Source: Neelides folsomi (lineage: Eukaryota; Arthropoda; Collembola; Neelipleona; Neelidae). From it: a stretch of DNA of 64,000 nt. Made by a program: the position numbers and the translations under genes. Each line of letters opens with the position of its first letter. Position 1 is the stretch's first letter. Where the stretch lies: NCBI GenBank assembly GCA_034687125.1, contig JAQGBZ010000057.1:62001-126000 (forward strand), written 5' to 3'. Positions 50,801 through 62,336 of the stretch are shown in pieces. The notes beneath the pieces are model-generated. The model saw nothing but the letters and a program-made list of their open reading frames with translations. It was not told the DNA's origin and ran no database searches.

Positions 50801-53800
50801 CAAGTGAGACTCTATGGACACTTTGCACTCAAACCCATCGCGGCCGTGTGACTACAGAGATACATTGCCGTTAACAAGCCGACAATAGGTCTATTTGACT
50901 CCACACAAGAGAAATCCTTGTGTGGAATTTAATGACATTTCCTCAATCTCACGTTCCTTGGTTCGTGTTGTATGTAACCCCGAAGAATCGATAAACCTAA
51001 TGTGGAGTACATGAACAATAAACTACTTTTAGCTCGCCACAACGACGTCCGTCCAACTTATTGCTAAAAATTTAATCACAAGCCGGGCCATTAAGCCTCA
51101 AATTCCCTTCTTCTGAAAAAGAAATCCAATTTTGAGGAAATTGTCCTTTTGTTATTCTTTAATTTTATTCTCATTATTCTTTTTCTTTGGAAAAAAATTC
51201 GGACCTTTTTTTTTATCTTTTCCATGTTATGATTTCCACATGGATGTCATATAAAAGAGAAATTGATCTTTTTTCCTATCTATCATCAGAGTCATTTTTC
51301 ATAACATTGTTAGTTTATTGTTCAGTTGAAAATATTTTAATAGGATCCTTCGGTTTCCTATCAATTCATCGATATGAAGCGGAGTGATGAGATTTCATTT
51401 CATTCAACGGAATTCCCCTTCGCACAAACACACGAGCCAAAGATGAATGTTTATTGTGAAGAGTATAAAAGGGAAAGGAGAATGATGTTCATTTCCTTCA
51501 AAAAATAACGTCCAATTTTTTGACTTTCCCATTCTCCTCTCGTGATTTAAAATTGACGTTTGGAAAGACCTCCGCTTTTAACGCAATTGAGAGGATGGGG
51601 GAGATGAAGAAGAAAGAATTGGAAATTTTAGTTTTAAAGTTCGAATAATAGAAAGGACAAAGATGAGAGAAGGCCGAGCACTGAAATTCCCCCGACTCAT
51701 TTTTATATTTCTATTTTAGAGGTTCAGTTTCAAGGCGGCTCTTTTCTTCTCGTCTTTCAGCTCGTCAACGCCTCCCTTCGTTGACTTCTCCCTTTGAGTC
51801 TCACACTGAAAAGGATAGGGAAACGCGTAGGGGAGATTAGACAAGGACTGACTTATAATATGATATTCCCCAAGACAGAGACCGAGGAGTATTTAAGGAC
51901 CTCAGCTACAAGAAATGTCCATTGTTCCCTTTCCAATGACACGTATATAAAAGTTCAATCCTTAGGTTATAAGGGTATAACCAAATGTACTCTAAATGTA
52001 TTCTACTTTGTATTTATTTCCAATAGAACGGGCCTTTGTTCGGGAGTGGGCCAAGTATCGGTATGGTGTCTTCGACGAACTTGGATATCCCAACGATCCC
52101 ATCTACCCAACATCCTATGTGGAGAATGGCGAGACCCGGCCTACGGCCTGCACCAACGCGCCCCTCCGAGGAAACTGGTGAGTTCCTTAGAATAACAAAG
52201 TGTGTATGACCGGGACTCTTCTACGCACCTAAGGGTCCAGAACGAACAATGGGGTTTAGTGGAGGAAGTCAGGAGAAATCCTTTAATGGTCCCCATCATC
52301 GGCTCATTATGAGGGATAATGTGGTTTGAAGTTTGAAGGTTTGTAAATGCGAAGGGTTTTACAAGGGTCCCTAAAGGGTCTCTTTCCCTTTGTCAACGCG
52401 ATTCCGCTCCTCTCCGCCTCTTCCGAAATCCCTTCTTTTCTTCAAAATTCTTCGTTTACCTTTCCATTCTTTGCCCCTTGTAGGAATAAGTATATCTACT
52501 CATTGTAAACTTGTCGGCTTATAAAACTTATAATCTTACTAGCCCCGACTCCATTTACCGATGATCCTTATTATCAGTTTACCTTTATTCGGCAAGGTGG
52601 GCATGAGGAGATGGACAGGAAGTGTAATTGTAGAAGACGCCCGCCTTCTTTTCGGGGGCTCGGATGCCCAGAGTAATAAACCTTCCACTTTTATCTCGTT
52701 TTCTCAACAATCGACGTTGGAGATCCCAAGGCTGAAGAGTTCCATGTGAATCGGGGGATGTAACCGAAAACTTTGTATGTTTTTCTTCATGTTGCTCGCC
52801 TTTCATTCCGGACTTTGACTCACTTTCAAATAATATGAGATCAATATAACCGGCGAACAAACAAGGTTTTGAAAAGAAAGAAACCGATGACTAGCGTATC
52901 GTGGGAGCATTTTACAAAAGAATGCGAATTATATAGTTTATTACAGCACATTGGAAACCCGCCAGTGTGGTTTCCTTTTGTATTTTCTATTTTTCATGCT
53001 CACCTTGGGGACTTTATGGCAACGAGGGGTAATTATGAAAACCACGATCACCTATGATTTCCTCTCGCACTCCTCATAATTGTAACGTTTTTGGCAAAGG
53101 GAGGGTTTAGCTCCAGTGATTTGCCCCCTGTATAATTAGAATATAGCCTAGTTCTGGAGTTTCAAAATACTTCATCAACATGCTAAGGTTGAATTTCACG
53201 TTTCCATCTTCTCCATGTCATTTTATGGAGCGGGAGAGCCGTAAATGTCCCAGAGCTGTAATTAGTAATTACATGCTTCAGACTTCACAACGTGCAAATG
53301 CCCTGCCTTTCCCCTCTTTCTCTTCCCATGTAAAATGACGAAGTTGACGAGGAAGATGAGATGAATTGAGTGGGACATCAAGGGACGAGGGTTATTAAGA
53401 GAGATGAACACGTTCGTTTTTAAAGGACTCCACTTTTGTTGCCCATTCCATTAGGTTTTGTGGACTCTAGAAAAAGACGTTATTATACATAATGTATCAA
53501 AGGCGAGATTTTGTTCAGCCCTTCCGCGGACTCAAACTTTCCTCACTAAAACGAAATGGATCGGAGGGGTGGAAAAAGTTTTATTTATTGTGGAACTTAA
53601 GTTCAAATCGAGAGTTTCCCACTTTCCACGGGGAAATAAAGGAGGTGCGGACGTAGGACAACCCATAATTCTGGACGACAAGTTAATGTTTATTAGCCGA
53701 GCTCCTACGAGAAGAAGGTGCGGTTTCGGGTCGGAAATGTCTGTAAGGTGGATGAGACGAAGGATTAACTTTAATAACTTGCCGACTCTTCCCCCACATC

Positions 53801-56800
53801 TAATGGATTCACTATTACGAAACTTACACGCATCTTGATAGGCCGGCTCAAATCTTAAATTGCGTTTACGAAATGTAACTGTTTGGGGCCGAGGTTTGTT
53901 AGGGGAATTTTGAGGCACTTCTTCACCCTTTTCCCATTTATTTGGAAAAGGAACCTCCTCTTGTTCCAAAGTCTTGTAAATTGTAACTTGTCCAGTGGAA
54001 AATAATTTAATTTTTTCCTTCCTCCCGCTCTCTTTCTCAAACGGAGCGGTGAGGAAATCCGTCGTAAGTCTCGAATAAAGACGAGTGAAAATTCCATTAC
54101 ATCTTCCCTCAACGTCGCCCATTTCATGTTTGTAATAGTAATCATAACAATAATCATCATCCCTCCACTTAATGGGGATGGGGAATGAGGGGATTTGGGG
54201 AGAAAAAACGATGTGTAGGTTAGTTCGCTTCTGGTTGTGAGTTCCAAAAAGATTTGCTGCTCCTTTTCACTTCATTTCATTATACGCAGGGCTGGCTATT
54301 GGGAATTGCCCATGCTGAAGACCACGAGTAAATCCACACTACTTGGTTGACTATTAATGCAGCAATTGTTGAATGTTCACTCTGTTAAACTTTTCATTGC
54401 ATGTTCAATTCTGGAGGGAGGAAACAGGAAAAATGCATTATATTTTATGGCCCATATTCCACTAGGGGATGAGTTATCGAGGTTCAATACACATAAAAAG
54501 GGAATCGAGAGGAGAATGGGGGAATAAAACGGGAGAAAAACCAGTAGGGAACGATTAAGATGATGATGACGATGATTATTTTTATTAGGTCTGTCGGGTG
54601 CAATGAATCTTCCGGGAAGGGTGGAAATGCAAATGGAAATGCCACGTGCAAGTTCGTCCCGTCCTCGTCCCATGAGAATGACCGGATCACATCTTCTGTA
54701 ATGTCAGTCGGCGGCCTTCGGAAAGTCCGCCACTTCTGCGACTCCACGAATCATAATCGAAATGCACCCACGAAACAAAACTTTCTTTGTGAGAGGAAAT
54801 CCGTCTCGGATGTCATCTACTCGCATCAAGACTTTCGGAACCTCAACTTCAGGTGAGAAATCCAAATTTACTAAATAAAATGAGATTAAATAAGATAAAA
54901 ACAATTGGAGAACAAATGGTTCATAATTAGTGGAAGGTCGATAAATTCCGCGTTTTCACTTTACGAGCAAGGAAACGTAAAGGACGTAAAATATGCGAGA
55001 AGAGACTCAAATTGGTCCCATAACAGGGAGTGGAGTCAGAGGAGGATAAGGAAGGAGAACTTTAATTTTCCCTTCCTTTCCGGGCAATTCGGAGTGTTTG
55101 GGGGCTCGTGGGAGCGTTGAGGGTTTTCCCTCAGACTTTCCTCTACTATTGAGCTCGCGTGGTAGTAGGACCAAAGGCATTGCTATTTACGTCCGATGAA
55201 GATAAGATAAGAGGAGAAAATCTCCTCATTTATACATAATACAACCAGTTAGTTGTAATGGCCTAATGGGTGAGCTGATGAGGGCGAGGATTCTGCGGAA
55301 TATATATTATATCCTTCTTCCATTCCCAACAGTTTATTCGGGGACTTGTGAAGAGCCGAGGGAATTAGTTCGTCTAATGGACTGAGCAGAGTGACTAATG
55401 CTGGAACATGAACGTGGAAAAATTTATGGATCTCCCTCAAAGGGAGAGAAATAGGAAAGAACAAGGATTCTTATATGACATTTCACATAACAATTACTCT
55501 CAATATAACTCACTCAATGTTCGAGTAGCTCATTTAAACATGGACAAAGATTGGACAAATGACAAACAAAACCCTTTTGGTTTCACTTGTTCAAATAAAA
55601 CCTTTCAGGAGCTTTAGTCAAATCTGCATACTTAATAATCCGCTAATCTACTTTGGACGACTGAGAATTTTAGACTAAACTGTGTTAATGATATAATACC
55701 CATTAGATGGTATTTGTACAAAATACAGACAAGCTAACTAATATGCGTATGAGAGAGATTCGCTAATTTAAATCCTATGACCCGGAAATTGCTCAAAATA
55801 AGTAATGAGCTTTATTGCAAAATTGGTCTTTCAACCGTCTAATTAATATTTTACTTTTGAATAATCGTTTTACGTAAACGTCATTTACCTACCATTGGTA
55901 TTTCAACCTCCCTTTTAACAACATTTCAAATGAAAGGGAATGGAGATGATGCAAGAGCAGTTTACCATTAATTAAATTTTGCAGATTTCCTCGTTAAATT
56001 TAACCCATTACAATTATCTCCCTCAACATCAATTATTTAATGAATTGAACGTTTTACAACATTGGTTTACAAATGACCAGGCTCATTATATCCCTCCTTA
56101 TTACAAATTTTATGATAATGATAACGAACTTAAACTCTATTACATTATATTCTAATTAGCTTTCAGTTTATTAGCTCGTTGGAATGTCATCTTTACAAAT
56201 TTTGTTCCATTTCCCCTCACAAAGGGAGAAGAATGAGAGGATAATTAAGTTTGTATATATGCAAATAATTAATTATATTTTTATTTCTTCCCCAATTTCT
56301 CAACTAAAGAGCTCCTGTCACTTTTTCCCCCATTGAACGTTGGTTGGAAAGTAGGGAATTAACTTATTCATGTCATTACGACTCAAATCCTTCATTGTGG
56401 TTCTATGAAGTGCGAAAATTACCATTGGGGGCTATTATACATACAGTGAAATGAAATAATGCCCGTATGGATTTCATATTAATCCTCATTTCTTAAGTTC
56501 CTCTGTGGGAGTGATTCAGCCCATGACTTTTTAATGCTTTCAAATGGAGTTTTTCTAGAAAGTAAAAAGACGGTATTTATCATTATTTCATATCATTTAT
56601 TCATTTTTTCCTCCTCCTCGCACAAAGGACGAATCATAATGAAATGTAGAAGGAATTACAGAATGGGAATTGATGTAAATCGTGCCATAAATTCAAGAAG
56701 AAATTTATTATTGAGCAAACCCATTGAGGATCCCCGAACCCTTTTTAGAACTCCTCTAATAGCATTATACCATAGGCTCTTTTTACGCCCAGTGTCGGCC

Positions 56801-59800
56801 GAGTGTCGTTGTGAGAAATGGGCAAAGTGAAGGAGTTGTTCAACTACGAACCACAAGAACATACGAATATGATCAACTGAAGCTGAAGTAATGGATGATG
56901 CATTCAAAGGACCCGCATTTGCATACTCCGCCCCAACAAAATTTTACACTTTCATGTGAAATGGAGGCAAGGACGTCCATAGAGACTCCATTAATTTCCC
57001 TCGTCCCACTGACTCTATTTCAAACTCCAGCCGCCTTTGTCTCAAAGCTCTGATAAAGACTTTTCAAGACAGTAGCTCGTAAAAATTATATGAAAAAAGA
57101 GCTAATTGAGTTGAAGTTGGGAAAGTGTAGAAGCTTCATTAAACTCTTATAATATAGAATACTACATCCTAGTACGTACATAAGAGAAGCTCTTTGTTAT
57201 ACAGTTCTTTGTACTCACACACTCGTACATATTCCATATGAAGATATTGTGGCTCTTAGGAATAATTACAACTGAAGAGATCATCTTTACGATCGTTCTA
57301 ATTTAACTAGAGTTTGTAATTCGTTTAAATGTTTTCTCCCTAATTCACACGAGATGGTCGTGATTTTACAATAATATGATAATTGGACAAGGAGCCGTGC
57401 GGCTCATCGGAGTCTCTGCCAAGTTGAGAGCCATTAAGGAGTCAACAGGGATTTTTTATTTTGATTCAAGAACCACAATAAGAGGAAGAAGTGAGAGTTT
57501 GCAAATTATATTTTCCCTTTGTTCAAAATATTGTATTTCATATGAGGCTATTATTCTATATAATTTAAGACATTGTACTCAAACATTTGGGCTACATTTA
57601 TACAGTGCGTTATGTGTCTGATTTTTTGTAGTTTATTTTGTATTCTTTTTTGGATCCGTGTAGAAGTTGAAATATCGAAGAATAAGTAGGTTTTAAGCTC
57701 CTTGGAAAATCGTTTTAATGCCAGGAAGACGTGATTGGGAAAAAAAGTTAAAGATTAAATTGAATTTATTGGAGGATTTTGGATTAAAATCCTTTGGAAG
57801 ACAAAGCTGTGAGGAGATTTGGAAAGAGAAAGAAGAAACTTTTTAAAAATACTTAAAAGAAATATCTATGAGGCTAGAGGAGCAATAAAATAATTCATTT
57901 CAAGTGGTCTTTAACTTGGATATTTTCGACTCACTTTGAACCAAGTTTTACGTAGTCGAGAGAGTCGTAAGTTTGCTCACTCTTTTTTTCCTCTCTACTT
58001 TTCTCTCTCATGAATTTGTTCATTGAAAACAGCTTCGTTCAATGAAAGTTTTAGGAACATTTCTCCTGATTACGGCACTTTTACTTTCACTTTTGACGTT
58101 TTTATCCGTCCCGTCCTTCCGGAGTGGATTGGACAGTCTTTAGAATCAAATTCATGATATGTTTGATCTTATTCGACAACATCCCCTACTTTGGTTGTAA
58201 ATATACATTAGGTATACAGTATACATTGTACCGTATGGTAAAATGGCCAGTTAAGAGGAAATTGGAAATTAAAGCTTTGCTTGATCCTCTTCCCTAGTAA
58301 TATTTAATTTCTCGAGGGAGAAGGTGAACCTCCAATGGGAGTTGGATGGAAAGAAAGGGAAATCAGATTCAGACTCTTTCTATTCATTCCATTATGACTA
58401 TCTCCCCTTTTCTCATCAAAGTCGATCTTGTGATGTTCTCGTGTTGTCAGAAGAGTCGACATGATGCAACGGAAGAAATCCCATTTTTCACCTTCTTCTA
58501 ATTTCGATGACAAAAGGCGGGAATTCCCAGCTTTCTCAAATTCCAGACTTTTGAGACTTTTGACAATTTGAGACTTCTGAAGAAAGAATTCTTTGAAGAA
58601 GTAAAGAAATTAAATAAATATTTGAGTTCTTTCCGGATTAAATAGGATGAATGGGAATAGAATTTTACTTTTTGACCCTTGACATAAATTAAACTTTGAT
58701 TTACATTCGACTGTCGATGAAGTATGGAAGATAACTTGGAAGTTTCCCCATTACTCCATCATTTTTTTCCGACCAAGAGCTTTCAAGTCATTTTCTCAAA
58801 AATATAGAGGTCTTTTTTAACCGAAAATGTATATAGGGAAAGGAAGGAATCTTTATAATGTAAAGAACCGAGTTAAAGAAGGTCTATAGTGTAGTAATAC
58901 ATTAATATAAAGACATAAAATGATCCAGATTCTCCATTTCCGCTCCTTCATTTCCTCTAAAAATGAATGGCTCAATGTTTCGCATCTGTGAGTCCTGAAG
59001 AATTCATTTTCATATTGATGAAATGTGAAGACGTACACGTGTACATTTTCCTTTATAATAATAATATGTCTATATATTATATAATAGTAAGTATAAATAA
59101 TATGCATTTTTTATTATTTTCCAGAGAGCCAAACGTGCCGGCCCCATCACCGGAATTCATTGTGAAGCAAATTACGCAGCCGAGGTTCGTATTGTTGGTC
59201 GAAGAAACCGGAAACATGAATTTACGGGTATGAGGATGTTTATTTCTTTTTCAAGCAGCTATATAAAATATATACCTTTCTGACTTTCGCTTCGCAGTAC
59301 AATTTTGAAATTTACTGCTGTCCTTTTCATTACCATACTATACATAAATGCATATATTATATTTGTATGTATCAGTACGTATGGCATCAGTACATGTATG
59401 AAGGAAGGAATACTTACAATTTTAATATAAGATTCTGTCACCTGCCCATACCTTTTATTGAGAGAAGCGAAGGAGAAGTGAGGAGTAATCAGTTCGTTCC
59501 AGTGTGTCAGTGTCACTGGGCCGCCGACGGCCCTAACTTTGAATCTCCAACTCACTCCCTGAGTAATTCCTTCCTCAACAATGGGACGTAGTTCCTTCCA
59601 TGTAAATAAGGGTGCATGGAGCTTCTCGATTGTGGCTCGCATAATGCAAGTTTTTCACTTCTTCGGTTCCCCTTTTATTTTTATTTATGGGTGTTTTATA
59701 GGGCATGAACGTCGTCTGCAATTACCTTCCCTTTCCAACCAGGGACCCATTAAAATTTAAAATGGGAGAAACATAAAAGAGGAGATTCTCCTTTTGCTTG

Positions 59801-62336
59801 GATCATCTCTACATCCACACCCACTTCTCCCATTACGGAGATCAACACTTTTGAGGAAGATTTCAAATTATATTTCAACCCATTAGCATCCACATATCAT
59901 TCTGCAGGACGTTAGAATTCAAACTTTGAAATGAGGAAGTTTTCTTATTTCAATGTTTCAAGTTGTTGGATGAGAAATGGAGATCGTTTCCGAATCTGTA
60001 CAATTCTGGATTGCTAAACGAGAAGGCGGAATTGATAGGTGATAAAAAGTGGTGAAGGAGTAATGGGAAAGGTAATGGGACTCGTCTCCTCCGCTTCTCC
60101 TTCCCATCCAATTAATCAACCTTTATTATCTAATTAATCAGTGAGAGGGAAAAAGCGAAGCGCGATGAGCCTCAAAACCCAACCACCATAATACGAAGCC
60201 ATAATAGCCTAATCTACAATATCACATATTACACGGTCCAAATCCCAATATCATGCAGAGAGGTATTAAACAACGGCGATGCTTAATATATCTTCCATCT
60301 CTCAAACTTGAAGTTTTGAAGGTCCTAATGAGATTCTTTTTTGCTTCGTCACTTCTCCTTCACTCTCGACATTACTCACAAGAATGCATGAATGGAAATT
60401 GTAAAATTGATTGGCCAAAGATGAGGAATTAAAAATTAAATGAACAATATTCTTTTTTTTTCAGGATGTGTGGAAGTTTTTGAAACTGGCGGTTCGGAAG
60501 TTCATCAAGTACGACCTACCAACGGGTAGCCAAATTGGTCTTATTACAGTGAGCACCAACGACGTCCGAGTCTTGGCCAACATGACATCAGTTCAGTCTG
60601 GGGCCCTGCGGCGGGCCCTTGCTGACAAATTACCCAACTATCCTAATGTCGATTCAGGAGGAAATATCTCTCTACGCAGAGGAATCTTCCAGGCCATCGA
60701 GGTAAACTTTTTCATTCCTCCGCTGGCCTTTACACACTAAAGGAGTTCTGCGGTTTCTACTCTTACGTCCTCCCATATTATCCGATGGATCATCATCATT
60801 ATCTCCCTGTATTCCCTATATCTTTTATACCGAGGAACCCTTTTCGAAATACAAAGTGAAGAAGCAGGAGCTTTGAGGTTTTGAACCTCGGAGGTGGCGG
60901 TGGGACGAAGGGACGATGGAAATCATTATTACACACATAACAACTCCACCTCCTTTATCTTTCAACTTCCAAAACTTTTTTACAGAAGCCTTTTTAAAAG
61001 CCTCAACCTTCTGAACTCTGTTTACCCAATGCAAGCCTGAAAAGTGGAAGGGTGGATGAAGGGGCGTAATCGTAAACGGAAATTTCCAACCCTCCGTTCA
61101 ATGATGAATTTATCTTTTTCTCCTCCAATACTTCCTAAACGTAGTGGAAGATTGTCGAGAAGCTCAAATGTGTCTTGGGTAGTAAAATTGGGGGGATAGG
61201 AGGAATTGTTCGGGACTGATTGGAGGGTTTGGGAGAACAAAGGCGACGGAGCCTCAACTCGTTCCTTCTCCTTTTTACTGGCCCTAAAGATGAGCGAGGA
61301 GGAGAAAAAATTGAATAAAAAAGTATCGTAAATGGGGTTATGCGAAACAGGTGTTGACAACTAGTAAATTGGGCCCACAAACAGAAAACCGTGAACAGAT
61401 TTTTCTTTTCTGTCGTTGGAGCGGAATTTGTTTCACCACCGCCATATACACAGTGTGGCTCATCTCACGATATAACAAAGTATGCAGAAATATGCACAAT
61501 ATTGGTACAAGAGCAGATTCAAAGAATATGGATGAAAAGTATAAGGAAAATCTGGGGTTTTGCATAAGTATCAACATAGGAAAGCAGAATGTCTCATAAA
61601 GACAGAAGATGAGATCGGAAGAAATGAAATCCATAAATTGTAAGAGAGGCCAAGTTGAGAAATGAAATAGCAAAAGTTGGCAGGCAGTAAATTGATTTTC
61701 CTCACTTATGCTCGTCCCTGGACGGGAAAATGAAGGAAGTTCAGCTGCCTTCTCGGATGAATTCTTTCCGTACAATTTCTCATTGAAGGCCTTCTTTGCT
61801 TTTATTGTGTGTATTTGTTCTTCTCTTTTTACACCGCCGCGGATTCAATATAGTAAATGTAAAGACTCGATTTCCTTCCAACTCCAAAAGATTCCCTGTG
61901 ATAGGCTTTTTGGGGAAAATGTATTATATGCTTACACAGAAGAGATATTTATTATGAAGTTGAGAGCCTCAAGTTTATTATTGATTTTCTTTGATTGAGG
62001 AAAAGGGGTTTGGAGCTTGATTAGAATCAGTGTGCGGTCTGAGGAGCGATTAGTAAATGACATGAGATCAAATTGTTTCCTTCAATCCCTGTCTTTCCCA
62101 CAACCCAAATACACCCAGACTTCAAAGTACTTTAAGTAACAAAGTAAGCCAAAGTGTATTAGCAAATCTAATGTGGAATAATTTTCAGCTTCTCAAGCGG
62201 AATGGACAGAAAGCGGCTGGGGCGGTGATTATCCTTATAAGTACTAGTCAGGTTTCAAATTCGGATTTGGAAACGTCGATTGAACTCGTGCGACAAGAGG
62301 AAGTGACAGTTGCGGCCATCGAATACCCATCACTTG
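29558..62336 (+). CDS. CLCA family protein, 7 exons, 3' end outside window
   Basis: Joining 29558-29827, 50289-50691, 52027-52177, 54589-54852, 59125-59227, 60465-60701 and 62189-62336 gives 525 codons plus one base without a stop. The product aligns along its whole length with the N-terminal half of CLCA proteins: signal peptide, zincin-like N-terminal domain with a GVFDE motif, Cys-rich segment, then VWA domain. In vertebrates CLCA proteins are secreted or surface proteins that raise calcium-activated chloride current, in CLCA1 through VWA contact with TMEM16A. Here both hallmark sites are changed: HExxH reads REWAK, and the MIDAS reads E-x-T-x-N. Asn-X-Ser/Thr sites in exons 2, 4 and 6 fit an extracellular protein. 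Full-length relatives have about 900 residues, so the beta-sandwich and C-terminal part lie beyond 64000. Splice sites were inferred by eye; continuity of homology and phase supports all of them. Confidence 0.9.
32305..32319. repeat. (CGG)5 trinucleotide repeat
   Basis: Five CGG units, conspicuous in an AT-rich intron. No coding frame is attached. Confidence 0.9.
40871..40887. repeat. (TTA)n trinucleotide repeat
   Basis: About 5.7 units of TTA in CLCA intron 1. Confidence 0.9.
44863..44883. repeat. Perfect 8-bp hairpin
   Basis: GAAGGACC (44863-44870) and GGTCCTTC (44876-44883) flank a 5-nt loop TCTGC. GC-rich for its surroundings. Function unknown; it lies in CLCA intron 1. Confidence 0.6.
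46565..46582. repeat. (ATC)6 trinucleotide repeat
   Basis: Six ATC units in CLCA intron 1. No coding frame is attached. Confidence 0.9.
48942..48960. repeat. Perfect 7-bp hairpin
   Basis: CAAGTGG and CCACTTG flank the loop CGAAA. Located 1.3 kb before CLCA exon 2. Could be chance. Confidence 0.4.
50289..50691 (+). CDS. CLCA exon 2, core of N-terminal domain
   Basis: Encodes residues 91-224 plus the first base of codon 225. Reads GIFTSASNYLFGATDGKVYF then HRIVIVVPTQW, the conserved CLCA stretch before the protease-like motif, followed by a Cys-Gly-x-x-Gly segment (residues 167-171, CGSEG) typical of the family. Residues about 185-213 form an Asn, Gly and Ser-rich low-complexity insert (NGNGATSPKGNG and NDNESS) where vertebrate relatives have a short linker. 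The donor is ACAG/GTACGG. A rival frame on the same strand (50446-50703) is a shadow. Confidence 0.92.
50692..52026 (+). other. CLCA intron 2
   Basis: 1335 bp, GTACGG to TTCCAATAG. It contains a near-exon hairpin at 50900-50926 and no supported gene. The open frame that runs through the end of the intron (51794-52195) owes its length to the following exon only in part and is out of phase with it. Confidence 0.8.
50900..50926. repeat. Perfect 10-bp hairpin
   Basis: TCCACACAAG (50900-50909) pairs with CTTGTGTGGA (50917-50926) around a 7-nt loop. It lies 209 bp inside CLCA intron 2. A role in splicing or simply a chance palindrome are both possible. Confidence 0.6.
52027..52177 (+). CDS. CLCA exon 3, altered metalloprotease motif
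   Basis: Completes codon 225 and encodes residues 226-274 plus two bases of codon 275. The core is RAFVREWAKYRYGVFDE (residues 226-242), the exact counterpart of the zincin signature HExxHxxxGxxDE of CLCA proteins. The first His is Arg230 and the second is Lys234. Glu231, Gly238, Asp241 and Glu242 remain. Two of the zinc ligands are therefore gone, so self-cleavage of the type seen in vertebrate CLCAs would not be expected. Phase 1 at entry and phase 2 at exit agree with both neighbours. Confidence 0.93.
52178..54588 (+). other. CLCA intron 3
   Basis: 2411 bp, GTGAGT to TTTTTATTAG. On the minus strand a stop-free frame of 244 codons runs from 54266 down to 53535; from its first ATG (54122) it is 196 residues. 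No domain is recognised in it, and an overlapping + frame of 126 codons (53458-53838) is also open. I do not annotate a gene here. Confidence 0.75.
54589..54852 (+). CDS. CLCA exon 4, cysteine-rich segment
   Basis: Its first base completes Trp275 (GNW/S), and it then encodes residues 276-362 plus two bases of Arg363. The segment contains spaced cysteines (SVGCNESS, NATCKFVP, RHFCDSTNHN, FLCERKS) in the pattern found between the zincin-like domain and the VWA domain of CLCA proteins. It also has the family-like HNxxAPTKQN and DVIYSHQDF motifs. NWS, NES and NAT are potential N-glycosylation sites. The acceptor is TTATTAG and the donor is TTCAG/GTGAGA. Confidence 0.92.
54853..59124 (+). other. 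CLCA intron 4
   Basis: 4272 bp, GTGAGA to ATTATTTTCCAG. Gene-poor and AT-rich. A perfect 12-bp palindrome, GTACACGTGTAC, with a central CACGTG E-box lies 81 bp before exon 5 at 59033-59044. No nested gene is supported. Confidence 0.8.
59125..59227 (+). CDS. CLCA exon 5, VWA domain start with altered MIDAS
   Basis: Completes Arg363 and encodes residues 364-397, ending in phase 0 at CGG/GTATGA. A Pro-rich linker (EPNVPAPSP) leads to the first VWA strand RFVLLVEETGNMNLR. The canonical MIDAS motif DxSxS is here E389-x-T391-x-N393, so all three ligating positions are substituted. Confidence 0.92.
59228..60464 (+). other. CLCA intron 5
   Basis: 1237 bp, GTATGA to a strong polypyrimidine tract and TTTTTTTTTCAG. 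A 127-codon minus-strand frame at 59259-59642 has no recognised domain. Confidence 0.85.
60465..60701 (+). CDS. CLCA exon 6, VWA domain middle
   Basis: Encodes residues 398-476 as 79 whole codons, phase 0 at both ends. It reads DVWKFLKLAVRKFI, then GSQIGLITVSTNDV and a helix-rich stretch ending GIFQAIE. This matches the VWA helix and strand order of CLCA proteins. Where relatives have the MIDAS threonine (GGTS), this protein has GGNIS. ANMTS and GNISL are potential glycosylation sites. A phase 0/0 exon could be skipped without breaking the frame. Confidence 0.93.
60702..62188 (+). other. CLCA intron 6
   Basis: 1487 bp, GTAAAC to AATTTTCAG. It contains only chance open frames (for example 61338-61775 minus, 145 codons, hydrophobic and Cys/Phe-rich) with no recognisable product. 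Confidence 0.8.
62189..62336 (+). CDS. CLCA exon 7, VWA domain late part
   Basis: Encodes residues 477-525 plus the first base of codon 526, ending CTTG/GTAAGT. It reads KAAGAVIILISTSQVSNSD and then IELVRQEEVTVAAIEYPSLG. Relatives have the acidic MIDAS residue in a TDGED-like loop after the central strand; here the equivalent position is Thr495. The next exon should finish the VWA domain and was not found before the window ends. Confidence 0.9.

Noticed and set aside
59259-59642. 127-codon minus-strand frame in CLCA intron 5
   Set aside because: No recognised domain and no supporting signals; shorter than expected for a nested gene and overlapped by a + frame.
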